Shown here in pieces: positions 19,833 through 29,180 of a stretch of 64,000 bases of DNA. Each line of letters opens with the position of its first letter. The first letter of the stretch is position 1. The notes under the pieces are model-generated. The model was not told the origin of the DNA and searched no databases. It was given only the letters and a program-made list of their open reading frames with translations. Both the position numbers and the translations under genes were made by a program. Source of the DNA: Swingsia samuiensis (GTDB lineage: Bacteria; Pseudomonadota; Alphaproteobacteria; Acetobacterales; Acetobacteraceae); the NCBI RefSeq assembly GCF_006542355.1, contig NZ_CP038141.1, forward strand, positions 1,950,001-2,014,000, read 5' to 3'.

Positions 19833-20030
19833 AATGGTTCTCTGAAAAAGAGATGAAAAGGGAAGATGGTGCGATGATTATTCGTCAAATCCATCACTGC
19901 CCCCGCAACTGTAGGCAACTTTTTCTTCATCTGATGTGCCACTGAAGCACGATATGCTTTGGGAAGGTGGGTGGAGTGGAGAGCGGGCTAATTGAAGTCC
20001 GCTTTCAGGTTGTAAGTCAGGAGACCTGCC
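19833..20030 (+). ncRNA. Cobalamin (B12) riboswitch upstream of DUF1636-cobW-cobN operon
   Basis: Conserved core elements appear in order: AATGGTTCTC at the 5' side, CTGCCCCCGCAACTGT (about 19897-19912), the B12-box GCCACTG (19938-19944), GGGAAGGTGG, and GTCAGGAGACCTGCC closing the core at 20030. This is the adenosylcobalamin-sensing RNA that represses biosynthesis genes when B12 is abundant. It should control the long plus-strand operon starting at 20173. Confidence 0.93.
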
Positions 20031-20100
20031 ATTGGAGATGAGTGTTGTGTTCTGGCGGGGTGCCCGGAATGCGAGGTGGCGTTTTGTACAAGACGTTTCC

Positions 20101-20123
20101 CCTTCATGAGATGAAGGCCTTTT
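20101..20123 (+). terminator. Hairpin in the riboswitch expression platform
   Basis: CCTTCAT and ATGAAGG form a 7-bp stem with a 3-nt loop followed by CCTTTTG, between the riboswitch core and the first gene. It may be the regulated terminator, but the T tract is short, and translational control is equally possible. Confidence 0.4.
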
Positions 20124-20172
20124 GTCGCGCCTTGTTTGAGCCTTAGGCTTACAAGAGAGACAGTGTTGATTT

Positions 20173-20565
20173 ATGGTGGATGCTTCCAATCAGAATAGGC
20201 CAGTGTTGCATGTGTGTGTAACCTGTCGTCAAGGGCGGCCCTTTGAGGAACGTCCGATACCGGGGCAGGTATTTTATGATAAGCTGGAAGAATATGCTGC
20301 TGAGAAGGATTTTGATCTCCAGCCGGTAAAATGTTTTGCATCTTGTGCGCGAGGGTGTGTTGTAGGGGTATCAATGCCCCAGAAATGGACCTTGCTCTTA
20401 GGGCACTTGGGCTTACATAATCTACAAGATTTTCTTACTTACCTAGAGCTTTATCGGACATCAAAGACAGGCATGGTTATGCCTTCCAAACGGCCTCAGT
20501 CCTTAAGTGAGATGGTTTTGTCTCGTTTGCCTATGACTTTTTCTAATTCTCAGGATATTTTGTAA
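20173..20565 (+). CDS. DUF1636 metal-binding protein of the cobW operon
   Basis: A 130-aa protein with a [2Fe-2S]-thioredoxin-like cysteine pattern: CVTCRQG near the N-terminus and CFASCARGCVVG in the middle. DUF1636 proteins sit next to CobW in B12-regulated operons of proteobacteria and are thought to help with metal supply; no reaction has been established for the family to my knowledge. First gene after the riboswitch; its TAA overlaps the cobW ATG by one base. Confidence 0.82.
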   Translation: MVDASNQNRPVLHVCVTCRQGRPFEERPIPGQVFYDKLEEYAAEKDFDLQPVKCFASCARGCVVGVSMPQKWTLLLGHLGLHNLQDFLTYLELYRTSKTGMVMPSKRPQSLSEMVLSRLPMTFSNSQDIL

Positions 20566-21626
20566 TGACCCAATTAAAGATGGCTAGCGTAAAATCAGAA
20601 CAAGCTAAGATTCCAGTTACGATCATTACCGGTTTTTTGGGAGCTGGAAAAACGACATTGCTGCGTAATTTGTTATCTAAAGCGGACGGGCGCCGGATCG
20701 CTATTGTTGTGAATGAATTTGGCTCTTTAGGGATTGATGGAGAAGTTCTGAGAAGCTGCGGCATAGAAGGGTGTGGTGATGAGGATATCGTTGAGCTGAC
20801 GAACGGATGTTTATGCTGCACGGTTGCAGATGATTTTTTACCAACGATGCGTGCGTTAATAGATCGGCCAGAACCACCAGAGCATATCGTGATTGAAACA
20901 TCGGGTTTGGCATTACCAAAGCCTTTGCTGAAAGCCTTTAGCTGGCCCGACATCAGAACACGCATGACCGTAGATGGTGTCATTACCTTAGTGGATACGC
21001 CAGCCGTTGCCGCTGGGCTTTTTGCAGAAGATCCGGAGGCAGTGGCAGCCCAGCGAGCAGCCGATCCTTCATTAGATCATGATAATCCGTTGGCAGAGGT
21101 TTATGAAGATCAACTCAATGCAGCTGATTTAATCGTTCTGAATAAGACTGATGTTCTAACAGATCAGGAGATTGCTACTGTCGAAACGGGAATTGCTCAA
21201 GCCGTTCCTCGGAAGGTGATGACGTTACGTGCGGTAGAAGGGCGGCTTGATCCGGCTATTTTACTCGGCATTGGTGCTGGAGCAGAGGATGATTTACAGG
21301 CACGTCCTTCTAATCATGATGGTGCGGATGATCATGAGCATGATGATTTTGAGAGCTTCGTTGTCACTATTCCTGAACAAAAAAGTGTGGATGGGTTGAT
21401 AGAGAAATTAAAAAAAGTTGCGCTTGAGTACGATATTTTACGCATAAAAGGGTTTTGTTCTGTTCAAGGAAAGAAAATGCGTTTGTCGGTTCAAGGCGTG
21501 GGGACACGTTTTCGACATGAGTTTGATATTCCTTGGAATGATCAAACGAAAGATGGCCGTTTAGTGGTGATTGGCCAAACGGGTTTGTCTAAAAGTGGAA
21601 TTGAAGAGGCGCTTCAGCAAGGGTAG
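20565..21626 (+). CDS. cobW: Cobalamin biosynthesis GTPase CobW
   Basis: A 353-aa G3E GTPase thought to deliver Co2+ to the cobaltochelatase. Walker A GFLGAGKTT is at about 22-30, the metal-binding CLCC motif lies within ELTNGCLCCTVAD, the guanine-specificity motif NKTD is at about 189, and an acidic, histidine-rich stretch (HDGADDHEHDD) precedes the CobW C-terminal domain. It is directly upstream of cobN (5 bp), fitting a chaperone role. Confidence 0.94.
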   Translation: MTQLKMASVKSEQAKIPVTIITGFLGAGKTTLLRNLLSKADGRRIAIVVNEFGSLGIDGEVLRSCGIEGCGDEDIVELTNGCLCCTVADDFLPTMRALIDRPEPPEHIVIETSGLALPKPLLKAFSWPDIRTRMTVDGVITLVDTPAVAAGLFAEDPEAVAAQRAADPSLDHDNPLAEVYEDQLNAADLIVLNKTDVLTDQEIATVETGIAQAVPRKVMTLRAVEGRLDPAILLGIGAGAEDDLQARPSNHDGADDHEHDDFESFVVTIPEQKSVDGLIEKLKKVALEYDILRIKGFCSVQGKKMRLSVQGVGTRFRHEFDIPWNDQTKDGRLVVIGQTGLSKSGIEEALQQG

Positions 21627-21631
21627 TCTTC

Positions 21632-24600
21632 ATGCATTTACTTGTTCGAGAAAGACATGGAATTGATGATCAGGAAATAGCAGAAGATCTTGGTCATGAA
21701 CCGACGGATATCGTCTTTCTGTCTTTCTCGGATAGCGATCTTTTGGCGTTGGATCGTGCTTATGAAGCATTGTCTTTAAAGCCTGATCGGGAAGGGTATT
21801 TTTCATTTAGAAGTGTTAATCTTGCACGCTTACGTCACCCCATGTCTGTTGATTTGTATTTGGAGCAGACACTGGAGAAGGCGCATTGTGTCGTTGTACG
21901 CCTTTTGGGAGGTGTCGATTATTGGAAATATGGCGCCGAAGAGCTTCGAAACTGTAGTAAGATACATTCGATTCCGTTAGCGCTTTTGCCGGGTGATGCA
22001 CGTGAGGATCTGCGCTTAGAAGCGTGGTCTAATATTGATCCTGATTTCTATACGCATCTTAGAAATTTCCTCCGAGAAGGAGGCCCTTATAATGCGGTTG
22101 GCGCATTAAAGTTCATGGCCTTTTTGGCCGGGAAAGGGCCTCTTCCGCTTGAAAGGCCTAAACCTCTTCCAGTTGCAGGAGTGTATCGACAGAGCGCAGC
22201 GAAAAAGCTGTTTTCAGCATGTATTGTGTTTTATCGTGCTCATCTTTTATCGGCTGATGTAAAGGCCATTGATGCACTATCGGATGCATTGGAAAACGCA
22301 AATTTTTCTGTGGATGTGGTGTATGTAGCATCCCTTAAAAATCCAGACGTTATTACATGGGTAACAGAGCGTTTAAATCAGAAAAAACCTGATATTATAG
22401 TGAATGCGACATTCTTTTCCGCGCAGGGAGAAAATGGGGCAGGCTCTCCTTATGATGCAACAGGTGTGCCAGTAATTCAGGTTTTACAGCCGACTTCAAC
22501 GTATAAGGCATGGGAAGAGAGCACGCGGGGGCTATCTCAATCAGATTTAGCGATGCAAGTGGCTCTGCCTGAGTTGGATGGACGGATTTTATCAGCGCCA
22601 ATATCATTCAAGTCTGAAGTGGAAGCAGGAGGCTCGGCACAGCATATTCCGTATGGAGAGGGAATAAAGCTTGTTGTGCAGCAGGCTTTAGGCTGGGTAC
22701 GTTTAAAACATACGGCCTCATCCGATAAACGATTGGCGGTTATTTTATCAGATTACCCTGGAGCGGAAGGGCAGATTGCCCATGCTGTTGGGTTGGACAC
22801 GTTTTCAAGCTTATTATCTATTTTATACGCCTTAAAAGATGATGGCTATGATTGTGGTGATTTAGACACGTTAACTAAAGAAGATTTGATTAAAACTGTA
22901 TGTAACGAAAATGTTCAGAATATTTCATGGTCTGTTGAAGAATATAAAAAAGAGTTTCAGGCTTTACCTATTTCAGTGCAGGCGAATATTTTAGATGCGT
23001 GGGGAAGCCCAGAAGATGATACAGATATAATAAATGATTATTTCCAACTGAATTATTGGACATCAGGAAAAATTCTAATCGCAATACAACCTGATCGAGG
23101 TAGTGCACAGGATCGTAAAATTCAATATCATGACCCAGATGTGCCGCCGCGACATGCTTATGTTGCTTTTTACATGTGGTTGCGCCGGGCATATCATGCA
23201 GACGCTCTAGTTCATTTAGGAACCCATGGAACATTGGAGTGGTTGCCGGGAAAAGCCGTAGCTTTATCCGAGGCGTGTATGCCACTACTGTTACGCGGTG
23301 GTTTGCCAGTTCTTTATCCGTTCATTGTGAATAACCCAGGCGAGGCTGCGGCAGCAAAACGACGCCTTGGAGCCATTACGATTGGGCATATGACTCCACC
23401 TGTAATGAAAGCTGGTCTTGATGAGGGGATGGTCAAGCTTGAGCAGTTAATTGAGGAGTTCGCCGAAGCGGATGGTTTGGATCGACGTCGAGGCACAATA
23501 TTGCGCCGGCAGATTTTAGAAAAAGCATCCAGTATGGGGGTTCTAGCTGAAAGTGGTGTTAAGGCTGGAGAAGGAGATGAAGCAGAAGCTTTAGCACGCT
23601 TAGATGCTTATTTGTGTGATGTAAAAGATCTTCAAATTCGTGATGGATTGCATGTTTTTGGTCAAGCCGCTCCCAAGGTAACCCAACTGGCAGAAAATAT
23701 GGCATCCATAGCAGGGGTGCCGACATCAGCAGTAAACAATATACTTCAAAAATGTGGGGAGGCAGAGATGAAAGCGCTCCTTGATGGATTATCGGGGAGG
23801 TTCGTTTCCTCTGGGCCTTCTGGAGCGCCGACAAGAGGGCGATTGGATGTTTTGCCTACAGGGCGTAATTTATACACGATGGACCCACGAGCGGTGCCTA
23901 CGGCTTCGGCTTTAGAATTGGCGCGTGTTCAGGCAAATCAATTATTATTAAGACATTTACAAGAAGAAGGAGAACCTCTTTCTGCTATTGTGATTGATGT
24001 GTGGGGTGCTTCCACCTTACGGACAGGGGGGGAGGACTTGGCGTTAGCTCTTTTGTTGATGGGAGTTACTCCAACATGGGATACTTCAAGCGGGAGAGTA
24101 AGTGGCGTGGAAGTGATTCCATTAGCTGCCTTGGATCGTCCACGTGTGGATGTAACATTACGTATTTCAGGTTTGTTTAGAGATGCGTTTCCTGCTCAAA
24201 TCGCATTATTTGACCAAGCCGTGCAGGCAATCGCCTCGCGTGATGAAACTGAAGAGTGGAACCCTTTGGCGGCAAGTTTGGCCGGATTGAGTGAAGATGA
24301 GCGCAAATTACAGTCCGTACGGATTTTTGGTTCTGCACCGGGGACATATGGCACAGGAATTGAAGAAAATCTGGCGCGTGGAGCATGGCAAGAACGTTCT
24401 GAATTAGGACAAGCCTATTTAGCTCATAATGACTGGATGTATGGCGGCGGCCGAGAAGGGCATCGTAGCCGTGTAATGTTGGAGCAGCAGCTCAAGAAAG
24501 CAGAAGCCATATTGCATGTGCAAGACCATGCAGAGGTGGATATTTTAGAAGGCCCTGATATGGCGGCGAGTGAAGGGGGGCTAGCTGTGGCCGCTATGGC

Positions 24601-25003
24601 TTTAGGGGCTAAACCTTCTTTATGGCACGGAGATACATCTCAGATCGATACACCCCGGTTAAGAGAAATGGAAAAGGAAGTTGCTCGGATTGTACGAGGG
24701 CGCTTAGCTAATCCAAAATGGATTGAGGGGATGCGACAGCATGATTATCGGGGGGCAGCGGAAATTGCCCGAGGTGTAGAAGGGCTTTGCGCTTTTGCTG
24801 CTGTATTGCCAGCACGTTTTGATCAACAGTTTGATTTGGTTTTTGATGCAACTTTGGGGGATGAGGTGTGTGATGAATTTTTGCTTAGTAACAACCCTCA
24901 GGCGCATGAGGCTATACGTCTTCGCTTTTGTGACATGATTCATAGAGGCCTATGGCAACCAAAGCGGAATAGTGCTTTGGCTATGTTAGAGGATAAAAAA
25001 TAG
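21632..25003 (+). CDS. cobN: Cobaltochelatase subunit CobN
   Basis: A 1123-aa large subunit of the aerobic ATP-dependent cobaltochelatase that inserts Co2+ into hydrogenobyrinate a,c-diamide. The CobN/magnesium-chelatase H domain is continuous, with DPDVPPRHAYVAFYMWLRRA, ALVHLGTHGTLEWLPGKAV and a C-terminal NPKWIEGMRQHDYRGAAEI. Somewhat shorter than the usual 1200+ residues but without breaks. The small partner subunits (CobS/CobT of the chelatase, distinct from the genes named so here) are not in the window. Its stop overlaps the cobG GTG start. Confidence 0.94.
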   Translation: MHLLVRERHGIDDQEIAEDLGHEPTDIVFLSFSDSDLLALDRAYEALSLKPDREGYFSFRSVNLARLRHPMSVDLYLEQTLEKAHCVVVRLLGGVDYWKYGAEELRNCSKIHSIPLALLPGDAREDLRLEAWSNIDPDFYTHLRNFLREGGPYNAVGALKFMAFLAGKGPLPLERPKPLPVAGVYRQSAAKKLFSACIVFYRAHLLSADVKAIDALSDALENANFSVDVVYVASLKNPDVITWVTERLNQKKPDIIVNATFFSAQGENGAGSPYDATGVPVIQVLQPTSTYKAWEESTRGLSQSDLAMQVALPELDGRILSAPISFKSEVEAGGSAQHIPYGEGIKLVVQQALGWVRLKHTASSDKRLAVILSDYPGAEGQIAHAVGLDTFSSLLSILYALKDDGYDCGDLDTLTKEDLIKTVCNENVQNISWSVEEYKKEFQALPISVQANILDAWGSPEDDTDIINDYFQLNYWTSGKILIAIQPDRGSAQDRKIQYHDPDVPPRHAYVAFYMWLRRAYHADALVHLGTHGTLEWLPGKAVALSEACMPLLLRGGLPVLYPFIVNNPGEAAAAKRRLGAITIGHMTPPVMKAGLDEGMVKLEQLIEEFAEADGLDRRRGTILRRQILEKASSMGVLAESGVKAGEGDEAEALARLDAYLCDVKDLQIRDGLHVFGQAAPKVTQLAENMASIAGVPTSAVNNILQKCGEAEMKALLDGLSGRFVSSGPSGAPTRGRLDVLPTGRNLYTMDPRAVPTASALELARVQANQLLLRHLQEEGEPLSAIVIDVWGASTLRTGGEDLALALLLMGVTPTWDTSSGRVSGVEVIPLAALDRPRVDVTLRISGLFRDAFPAQIALFDQAVQAIASRDETEEWNPLAASLAGLSEDERKLQSVRIFGSAPGTYGTGIEENLARGAWQERSELGQAYLAHNDWMYGGGREGHRSRVMLEQQLKKAEAILHVQDHAEVDILEGPDMAASEGGLAVAAMALGAKPSLWHGDTSQIDTPRLREMEKEVARIVRGRLANPKWIEGMRQHDYRGAAEIARGVEGLCAFAAVLPARFDQQFDLVFDATLGDEVCDEFLLSNNPQAHEAIRLRFCDMIHRGLWQPKRNSALAMLEDKK

Positions 25004-26271
25004 TGTCTTCTCAGCCTTTCATCCGCGGATGGTGCCCCGATTTTTTTCATCCAATGGAAGCAAAGGATGGGTATTTAGTCCGTATCAGGTCACCCTTTGA
25101 AGGCTTTGATGCGGCACAATTTGAAGTGATTTCATTTATTGCAGAGCGATATGGCAACGGTATCATTGAGTTGACCAATCGTGGCAATGTCCAGCTTCGT
25201 GGTTTTTCTCACTATACGGCACGTTTGGCGTTGCAAGAAGCTATTTCTTACCAGATGGTAGCGAGCGACCAGGGACGTGAGCGGCTTAGTAATATCCAGA
25301 TTTCTCCACTGGCGGGAACAGACCCTTTATGTCATGGGCAAACATTGGAAGTTGCGCATCAGCTTAAACAGATGTTGTGGAATGCTACTGATTTAATTGG
25401 ATTACCAGCTAAGTTTTCTTGGGCCGTGGATGGCGGTGGTTATTTTCCCACAGGGATCTTAAAGGCAGATCTCATATTGCAAGCTCATGCAGATGGATGG
25501 AAACTTGTCTGCGGTAACACGGTGGAAACGGAAGCATTTCACGCCCCTCAAGAGGCGCTGGAAGTTGCTTTGAGAATGTCTTATTTTTGTCTGGAACATT
25601 TGGATTGGGGAAGACCCTCTGCACATAAAAGGGAGGGATTTTTGAAGGCCGCAGGTTTTTCTGAAAGCAATATTAGATCGTCTGAGGTAAAGGAGTTTCG
25701 TTATATTGGAGAGCTACCTGATGGAAAAAGAGGAGTTGGGGTACCTTTTGGACGATTGAATTCAAATATATTAAGAACATATAGCAAACATATAGAGAAC
25801 AAGAAAAAAGTAAGAGTAACTCCGTGGAGGAGTTTTGTGATGCCTTGGGTAGAGGAAATTCCAGATTTTTTCATTGTTAATGAGAATGATGCACGCTTGA
25901 GAGTGCAGGCTTGTATTGGAATAAAAGGATGTCAACGCGCCAACGCAAATGTAGAAAAGGCAGCATTATATTTAGCTCCATACATAGGTGAAGGTAAGTG
26001 TGTGCATGTATCTGGCTGTATTAAGGGCTGTGCATATCCTCACAAGGCCGATATGACAATATTGGCGACGGGTGATAGTCGATATGACTTCATTAAAGAT
26101 GGGTGTACAACGGATATGGCGCAGAGGAACGAGATTGGTCTAGAGGACATAAGAGAAGAGATTTGTAAGGATAATATTTTAAAAAAATTACAGAATGATT
26201 CCCGTTTAAAGTGGCATAGGGAAAGAAAGCAAAAGAAACTTCAACTGTTAATGAGGGAGAAGGAGGGGTGA
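25003..26271 (+). CDS. cobG: Precorrin-3B synthase CobG
   Basis: A 422-aa sulfite/nitrite-reductase-like iron-sulfur enzyme that uses O2 to oxidise precorrin-3A to precorrin-3B; its presence marks the aerobic pathway. The N-terminal half contains IELTNRGNVQLRG. The C-terminal cluster motif is CIGIKGC ... VSGCIKGCAYP, giving four cysteines for [4Fe-4S]. Start GTG at 25003 overlaps the cobN stop. The C-terminal stretch is lysine-rich. Its stop overlaps the cobH start. Confidence 0.9.
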   Translation: MSSQPFIRGWCPDFFHPMEAKDGYLVRIRSPFEGFDAAQFEVISFIAERYGNGIIELTNRGNVQLRGFSHYTARLALQEAISYQMVASDQGRERLSNIQISPLAGTDPLCHGQTLEVAHQLKQMLWNATDLIGLPAKFSWAVDGGGYFPTGILKADLILQAHADGWKLVCGNTVETEAFHAPQEALEVALRMSYFCLEHLDWGRPSAHKREGFLKAAGFSESNIRSSEVKEFRYIGELPDGKRGVGVPFGRLNSNILRTYSKHIENKKKVRVTPWRSFVMPWVEEIPDFFIVNENDARLRVQACIGIKGCQRANANVEKAALYLAPYIGEGKCVHVSGCIKGCAYPHKADMTILATGDSRYDFIKDGCTTDMAQRNEIGLEDIREEICKDNILKKLQNDSRLKWHRERKQKKLQLLMREKEG

Positions 26272-26909
26272 ATAACAATTTTAAAGAGTATGATTATATT
26301 CGGGACGGAGCTGCAATTTATACCCGATCTTTTGCGACTATTCGATCTGAAGCTGATTTAACCGCTTTTACACCAGCAGAAGCGAAGGTGGTTGTGCGGA
26401 TCATACATGCATGTGGTATGGTTGACGTGGTGCAGTTTGTACAGATGACTTCAGATTTTGTGATGTCGGCCAAGTCTGCACTTCAAGCAGGAAAACCAAT
26501 TTTATGTGATTCAGAGATGGTTGCACACGGTATTACGAGAGCACGTTTACCGAGTGATAATGAAGTGATCTGCACTTTACGAGACCCTCGAACACCTCAA
26601 ATTGCTCAGGAAATTGGAAACACACGCTCGGCTGCCGCCTTACAGTTATGGGGACAGAAGGTGGATGGAGCTGTGGTTGTGATCGGTAATGCTCCTACGG
26701 CTTTATATCATTTGTTGGAATTAATTGAACAAAAAGGATACCGTCCGGCAGCTATTATTGGAATGCCGGTGGGATTTGTCGGTGCTGCTGAATCAAAGGA
26801 TGAATTGGCTACACGGAAGGATTTACCGCATGTGATTGTGCGTGGCCGTTTAGGAGGAAGCGCCATGGCTTCGGCCACCGTGAATGCACTTGCGAGTGAA
26901 TTAGAATGA
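26268..26909 (+). CDS. cobH: Precorrin-8X methylmutase CobH
   Basis: A 213-aa enzyme that moves the C11 methyl group to C12, giving hydrogenobyrinate. YIRDGAAIYTRSFATIRSE at the N-terminus, VRIIHACGMVDV with its catalytic His and the C-terminal GRLGGSAMASATVNALA are typical. GTG start overlapping the cobG stop (GTGA), and its own stop overlaps the cobI ATG. Confidence 0.94.
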   Translation: MNNNFKEYDYIRDGAAIYTRSFATIRSEADLTAFTPAEAKVVVRIIHACGMVDVVQFVQMTSDFVMSAKSALQAGKPILCDSEMVAHGITRARLPSDNEVICTLRDPRTPQIAQEIGNTRSAAALQLWGQKVDGAVVVIGNAPTALYHLLELIEQKGYRPAAIIGMPVGFVGAAESKDELATRKDLPHVIVRGRLGGSAMASATVNALASELE

Positions 26910-27631
26910 GTTTGGGGCGGCTGCATATTGTAGGGGTTGGGCCGGGCGACCCCGAGTTGCTGACTGTAAAGGCTGCGAGAGTTATTGGGCACGCTTGTGT
27001 CGTTGCGTTTTTTAGTCGGCATGGCCGGGTTGGGCATGCTCGAACGATTGCGGATCAGTTTATCTCTTCCACTGCGCAAGAATTACGCTTTGTTTATCCT
27101 TTTACGACAGAGCGTTCAGTTAATGACCCATCCTATCATGAAGATATGTCAGATTTTTATGACGATTGTGCTGAGAAGATAAGGCATGAAGTGCATAAAG
27201 GTCAGAATGTTGTTCTGTTGTGTGAAGGGGATCCATTCTTATATGGATCTGCCATGTATATCTTTGATCGTCTGCATATATCTATTGAATGTGAAATTGT
27301 TCCAGGCATCACGGCGATGAGTGGATGTTGGTCAGAAGCCTCTTTACCTATTACGCACGGCGATGATGTTTTGTGTGTTTTGCCTGCCACGATGGAAGAG
27401 GATGATTTAGCAGATTGGCTATGCCGTGCAGATGCCGCTGTGATTATGAAGTTAGGGCGGAATATGCCTAAGTTACGCAAAGCATTAGAGCGGGCAGGCC
27501 GGTTGGATAAGGCATTGTATGTTGAACGAGGAACACAACATAATTCTAAGGTGATGCGTTTGGTGGATGTAGAAGGAAATGTGCCTTATTTTTCATTGGT
27601 ACTTCTGTCTGGACGGCAAAATATCCGATGA
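26906..27631 (+). CDS. cobI: Precorrin-2 C20-methyltransferase CobI
   Basis: A 241-aa SAM-dependent tetrapyrrole methylase. GRLHIVGVGPGDPELLTVKA at the N-terminus, LLCEGDPFLYGSAMYIFDRL and IVPGITAMSGCWSEASLP form the SAM and precorrin sites. Converts precorrin-2 to precorrin-3A. ATGA overlaps with the genes on both sides indicate tight translational coupling. Confidence 0.93.
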   Translation: MSLGRLHIVGVGPGDPELLTVKAARVIGHACVVAFFSRHGRVGHARTIADQFISSTAQELRFVYPFTTERSVNDPSYHEDMSDFYDDCAEKIRHEVHKGQNVVLLCEGDPFLYGSAMYIFDRLHISIECEIVPGITAMSGCWSEASLPITHGDDVLCVLPATMEEDDLADWLCRADAAVIMKLGRNMPKLRKALERAGRLDKALYVERGTQHNSKVMRLVDVEGNVPYFSLVLLSGRQNIR

Positions 27632-28380
27632 CGCAAATTTATGTGATTGGCTTAGGGCCGGGTAATACAGATCAGCGTACATTTGAGGCACAGAAAGCCT
27701 TAGAAGAAGTAACAGATATTGTTGGATATGGCCCATATGTGGAACGAGTAGATTTACCTGAGCACATAAGGCGTCATGGTTCTGATAATCGGGTGGAAAT
27801 AGAGCGAGCTCAACATGCTTTGCGATTAGCAGAAGAAGGGCGGATTGTCGGGGTCGTTTCAGGGGGCGATGCAGGTGTTTTTGGAATGGCCAGTGCTTTG
27901 TTCGAAGCAATAGAATACGGTGATCCGCAATGGCGTAATATTGAAATTACGGTCATTCCAGGAATAACCGCTGTTTTGGCTGCGTCTGCACGGATTGGTG
28001 CCCCATTGGGGGCTGATTTTTGTGTTATTTCTTTATCTGATAATTTAAAGCCATGGGATGTGGTGTGTCGTCGGGTAGAAATGGCAGCTGAAGCTGGTTT
28101 TATTATAGCTTTGTATAACCCACGCTCTAAAAGCCGTCCTTGGCAATTGGGAGAGGCGTTTGGGCATTTGCGTCCCATTCTTCCAGATGAAACACCAGTT
28201 ATTTTCGCCCGTGCTATTGGACGAGAGGATGAGCGTTTAACCTACACAGATTTAGCACATGCTGATGCGGAAGAGGTTGATATGAGTACGCTGGTGCTTA
28301 TCGGGAATGAGTATACGCGGATTATTGAGCGAGAGAATGGGCAGGCATGGGTATATACTTTGCGGAAAGTGACCCATTGA
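27628..28380 (+). CDS. cobJ: Precorrin-3B C17-methyltransferase CobJ
   Basis: A 250-aa SAM-dependent enzyme that performs ring contraction to precorrin-4. IYVIGLGPGN at the start, VSGGDAGVFGMASALFE and VIPGITAVLAASARIGAPLG are family motifs, and IIALYNPRSKSRPWQL is typical of CobJ/CbiH. It ends the first plus-strand block; the convergent cobK begins 33 bp beyond its stop. Confidence 0.94.
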   Translation: MTQIYVIGLGPGNTDQRTFEAQKALEEVTDIVGYGPYVERVDLPEHIRRHGSDNRVEIERAQHALRLAEEGRIVGVVSGGDAGVFGMASALFEAIEYGDPQWRNIEITVIPGITAVLAASARIGAPLGADFCVISLSDNLKPWDVVCRRVEMAAEAGFIIALYNPRSKSRPWQLGEAFGHLRPILPDETPVIFARAIGREDERLTYTDLAHADAEEVDMSTLVLIGNEYTRIIERENGQAWVYTLRKVTH

Positions 28381-28413
28381 GTTTTCTAGACAAGAAATCA
28401 GGCACGATCTGTT

Positions 28414-29154
28414 CTAACTAAATAAATGTGATACCCATTTTCTTGCGTGCTCTACCGTTGATACAACCTGTGCTTCAGGAAGCTGTGGACGCTCGATCAT
28501 AATCACTGGAATATTAAGGTTTTTAGCCGCTTCTAACTTGGCTTTTGTGGCATTAGAACCAGCATTTTTAGTGACTAGAAAATCGATATTATAAGAACGC
28601 ATTAATTTTTGTTCGTTTTCCAACGTAAAAGGCGGCTTGGAAAGAAGGAGTGTCGTTTGAGGAGGAAGCGCGTTGGAAGTGGGAGGTTCAATGCTGCGTA
28701 AAACATAATGGTGTTGTGGTGCTTGACAAAAGGCTGCCAGATCTTTTCGTCCTGTGGTCAGGAATACATTTTTAGAAGTTTTTCCAAGGTGCTGGATAAC
28801 ATCCATAAAAGTAGGAATAGAAAGCCAGTTATCGCCCTTTTGAGGAAACCACTGGGGTCTTTCTATGCGTAAGAGAGGAATATTCATTCTTTGAGCGCTA
28901 AGCGTTGCATTCGTGCTGATTTGCTGCGCAAACGGATGCGTTGCATCAATGATAGCTGTAATATCGTGTTGGGTTATGAACGAGCATAACCCTGCAACAC
29001 CTCCAAACCCTCCAATGTGGGGATGACAAGAGGGAGGGAGGGTTGGTTGGGATGTTATTCCTGCCAGAGAAAGAAAGATTTTGTGAGAAGAGTTTTGTAA
29101 AGTATTTACGAGTTGATTGGCTTCTGTTGTTCCTCCCAGAATTAAGATCGCCAT
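28414..29154 (-). CDS. cobK: Precorrin-6A reductase CobK
   Basis: A 246-aa NADPH-dependent reductase giving precorrin-6B. ILILGGTTEANQL is the N-terminal Rossmann signature; IDATHPFAQQIS and LLRIERPQW follow, and NIDFLVTKNAGSNATKAKLEA near the C-terminus is diagnostic. It is inverted relative to its neighbours: tail-to-tail with cobJ and head-to-head with cobL with only about 26 bp between starts, so its promoter must lie inside the 5' part of cobL. Confidence 0.9.
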   Translation of the reverse strand: MAILILGGTTEANQLVNTLQNSSHKIFLSLAGITSQPTLPPSCHPHIGGFGGVAGLCSFITQHDITAIIDATHPFAQQISTNATLSAQRMNIPLLRIERPQWFPQKGDNWLSIPTFMDVIQHLGKTSKNVFLTTGRKDLAAFCQAPQHHYVLRSIEPPTSNALPPQTTLLLSKPPFTLENEQKLMRSYNIDFLVTKNAGSNATKAKLEAAKNLNIPVIMIERPQLPEAQVVSTVEHARKWVSHLFS

Positions 29155-29180
29155 TTCGTATTCCTTATGTGGAGATGAGT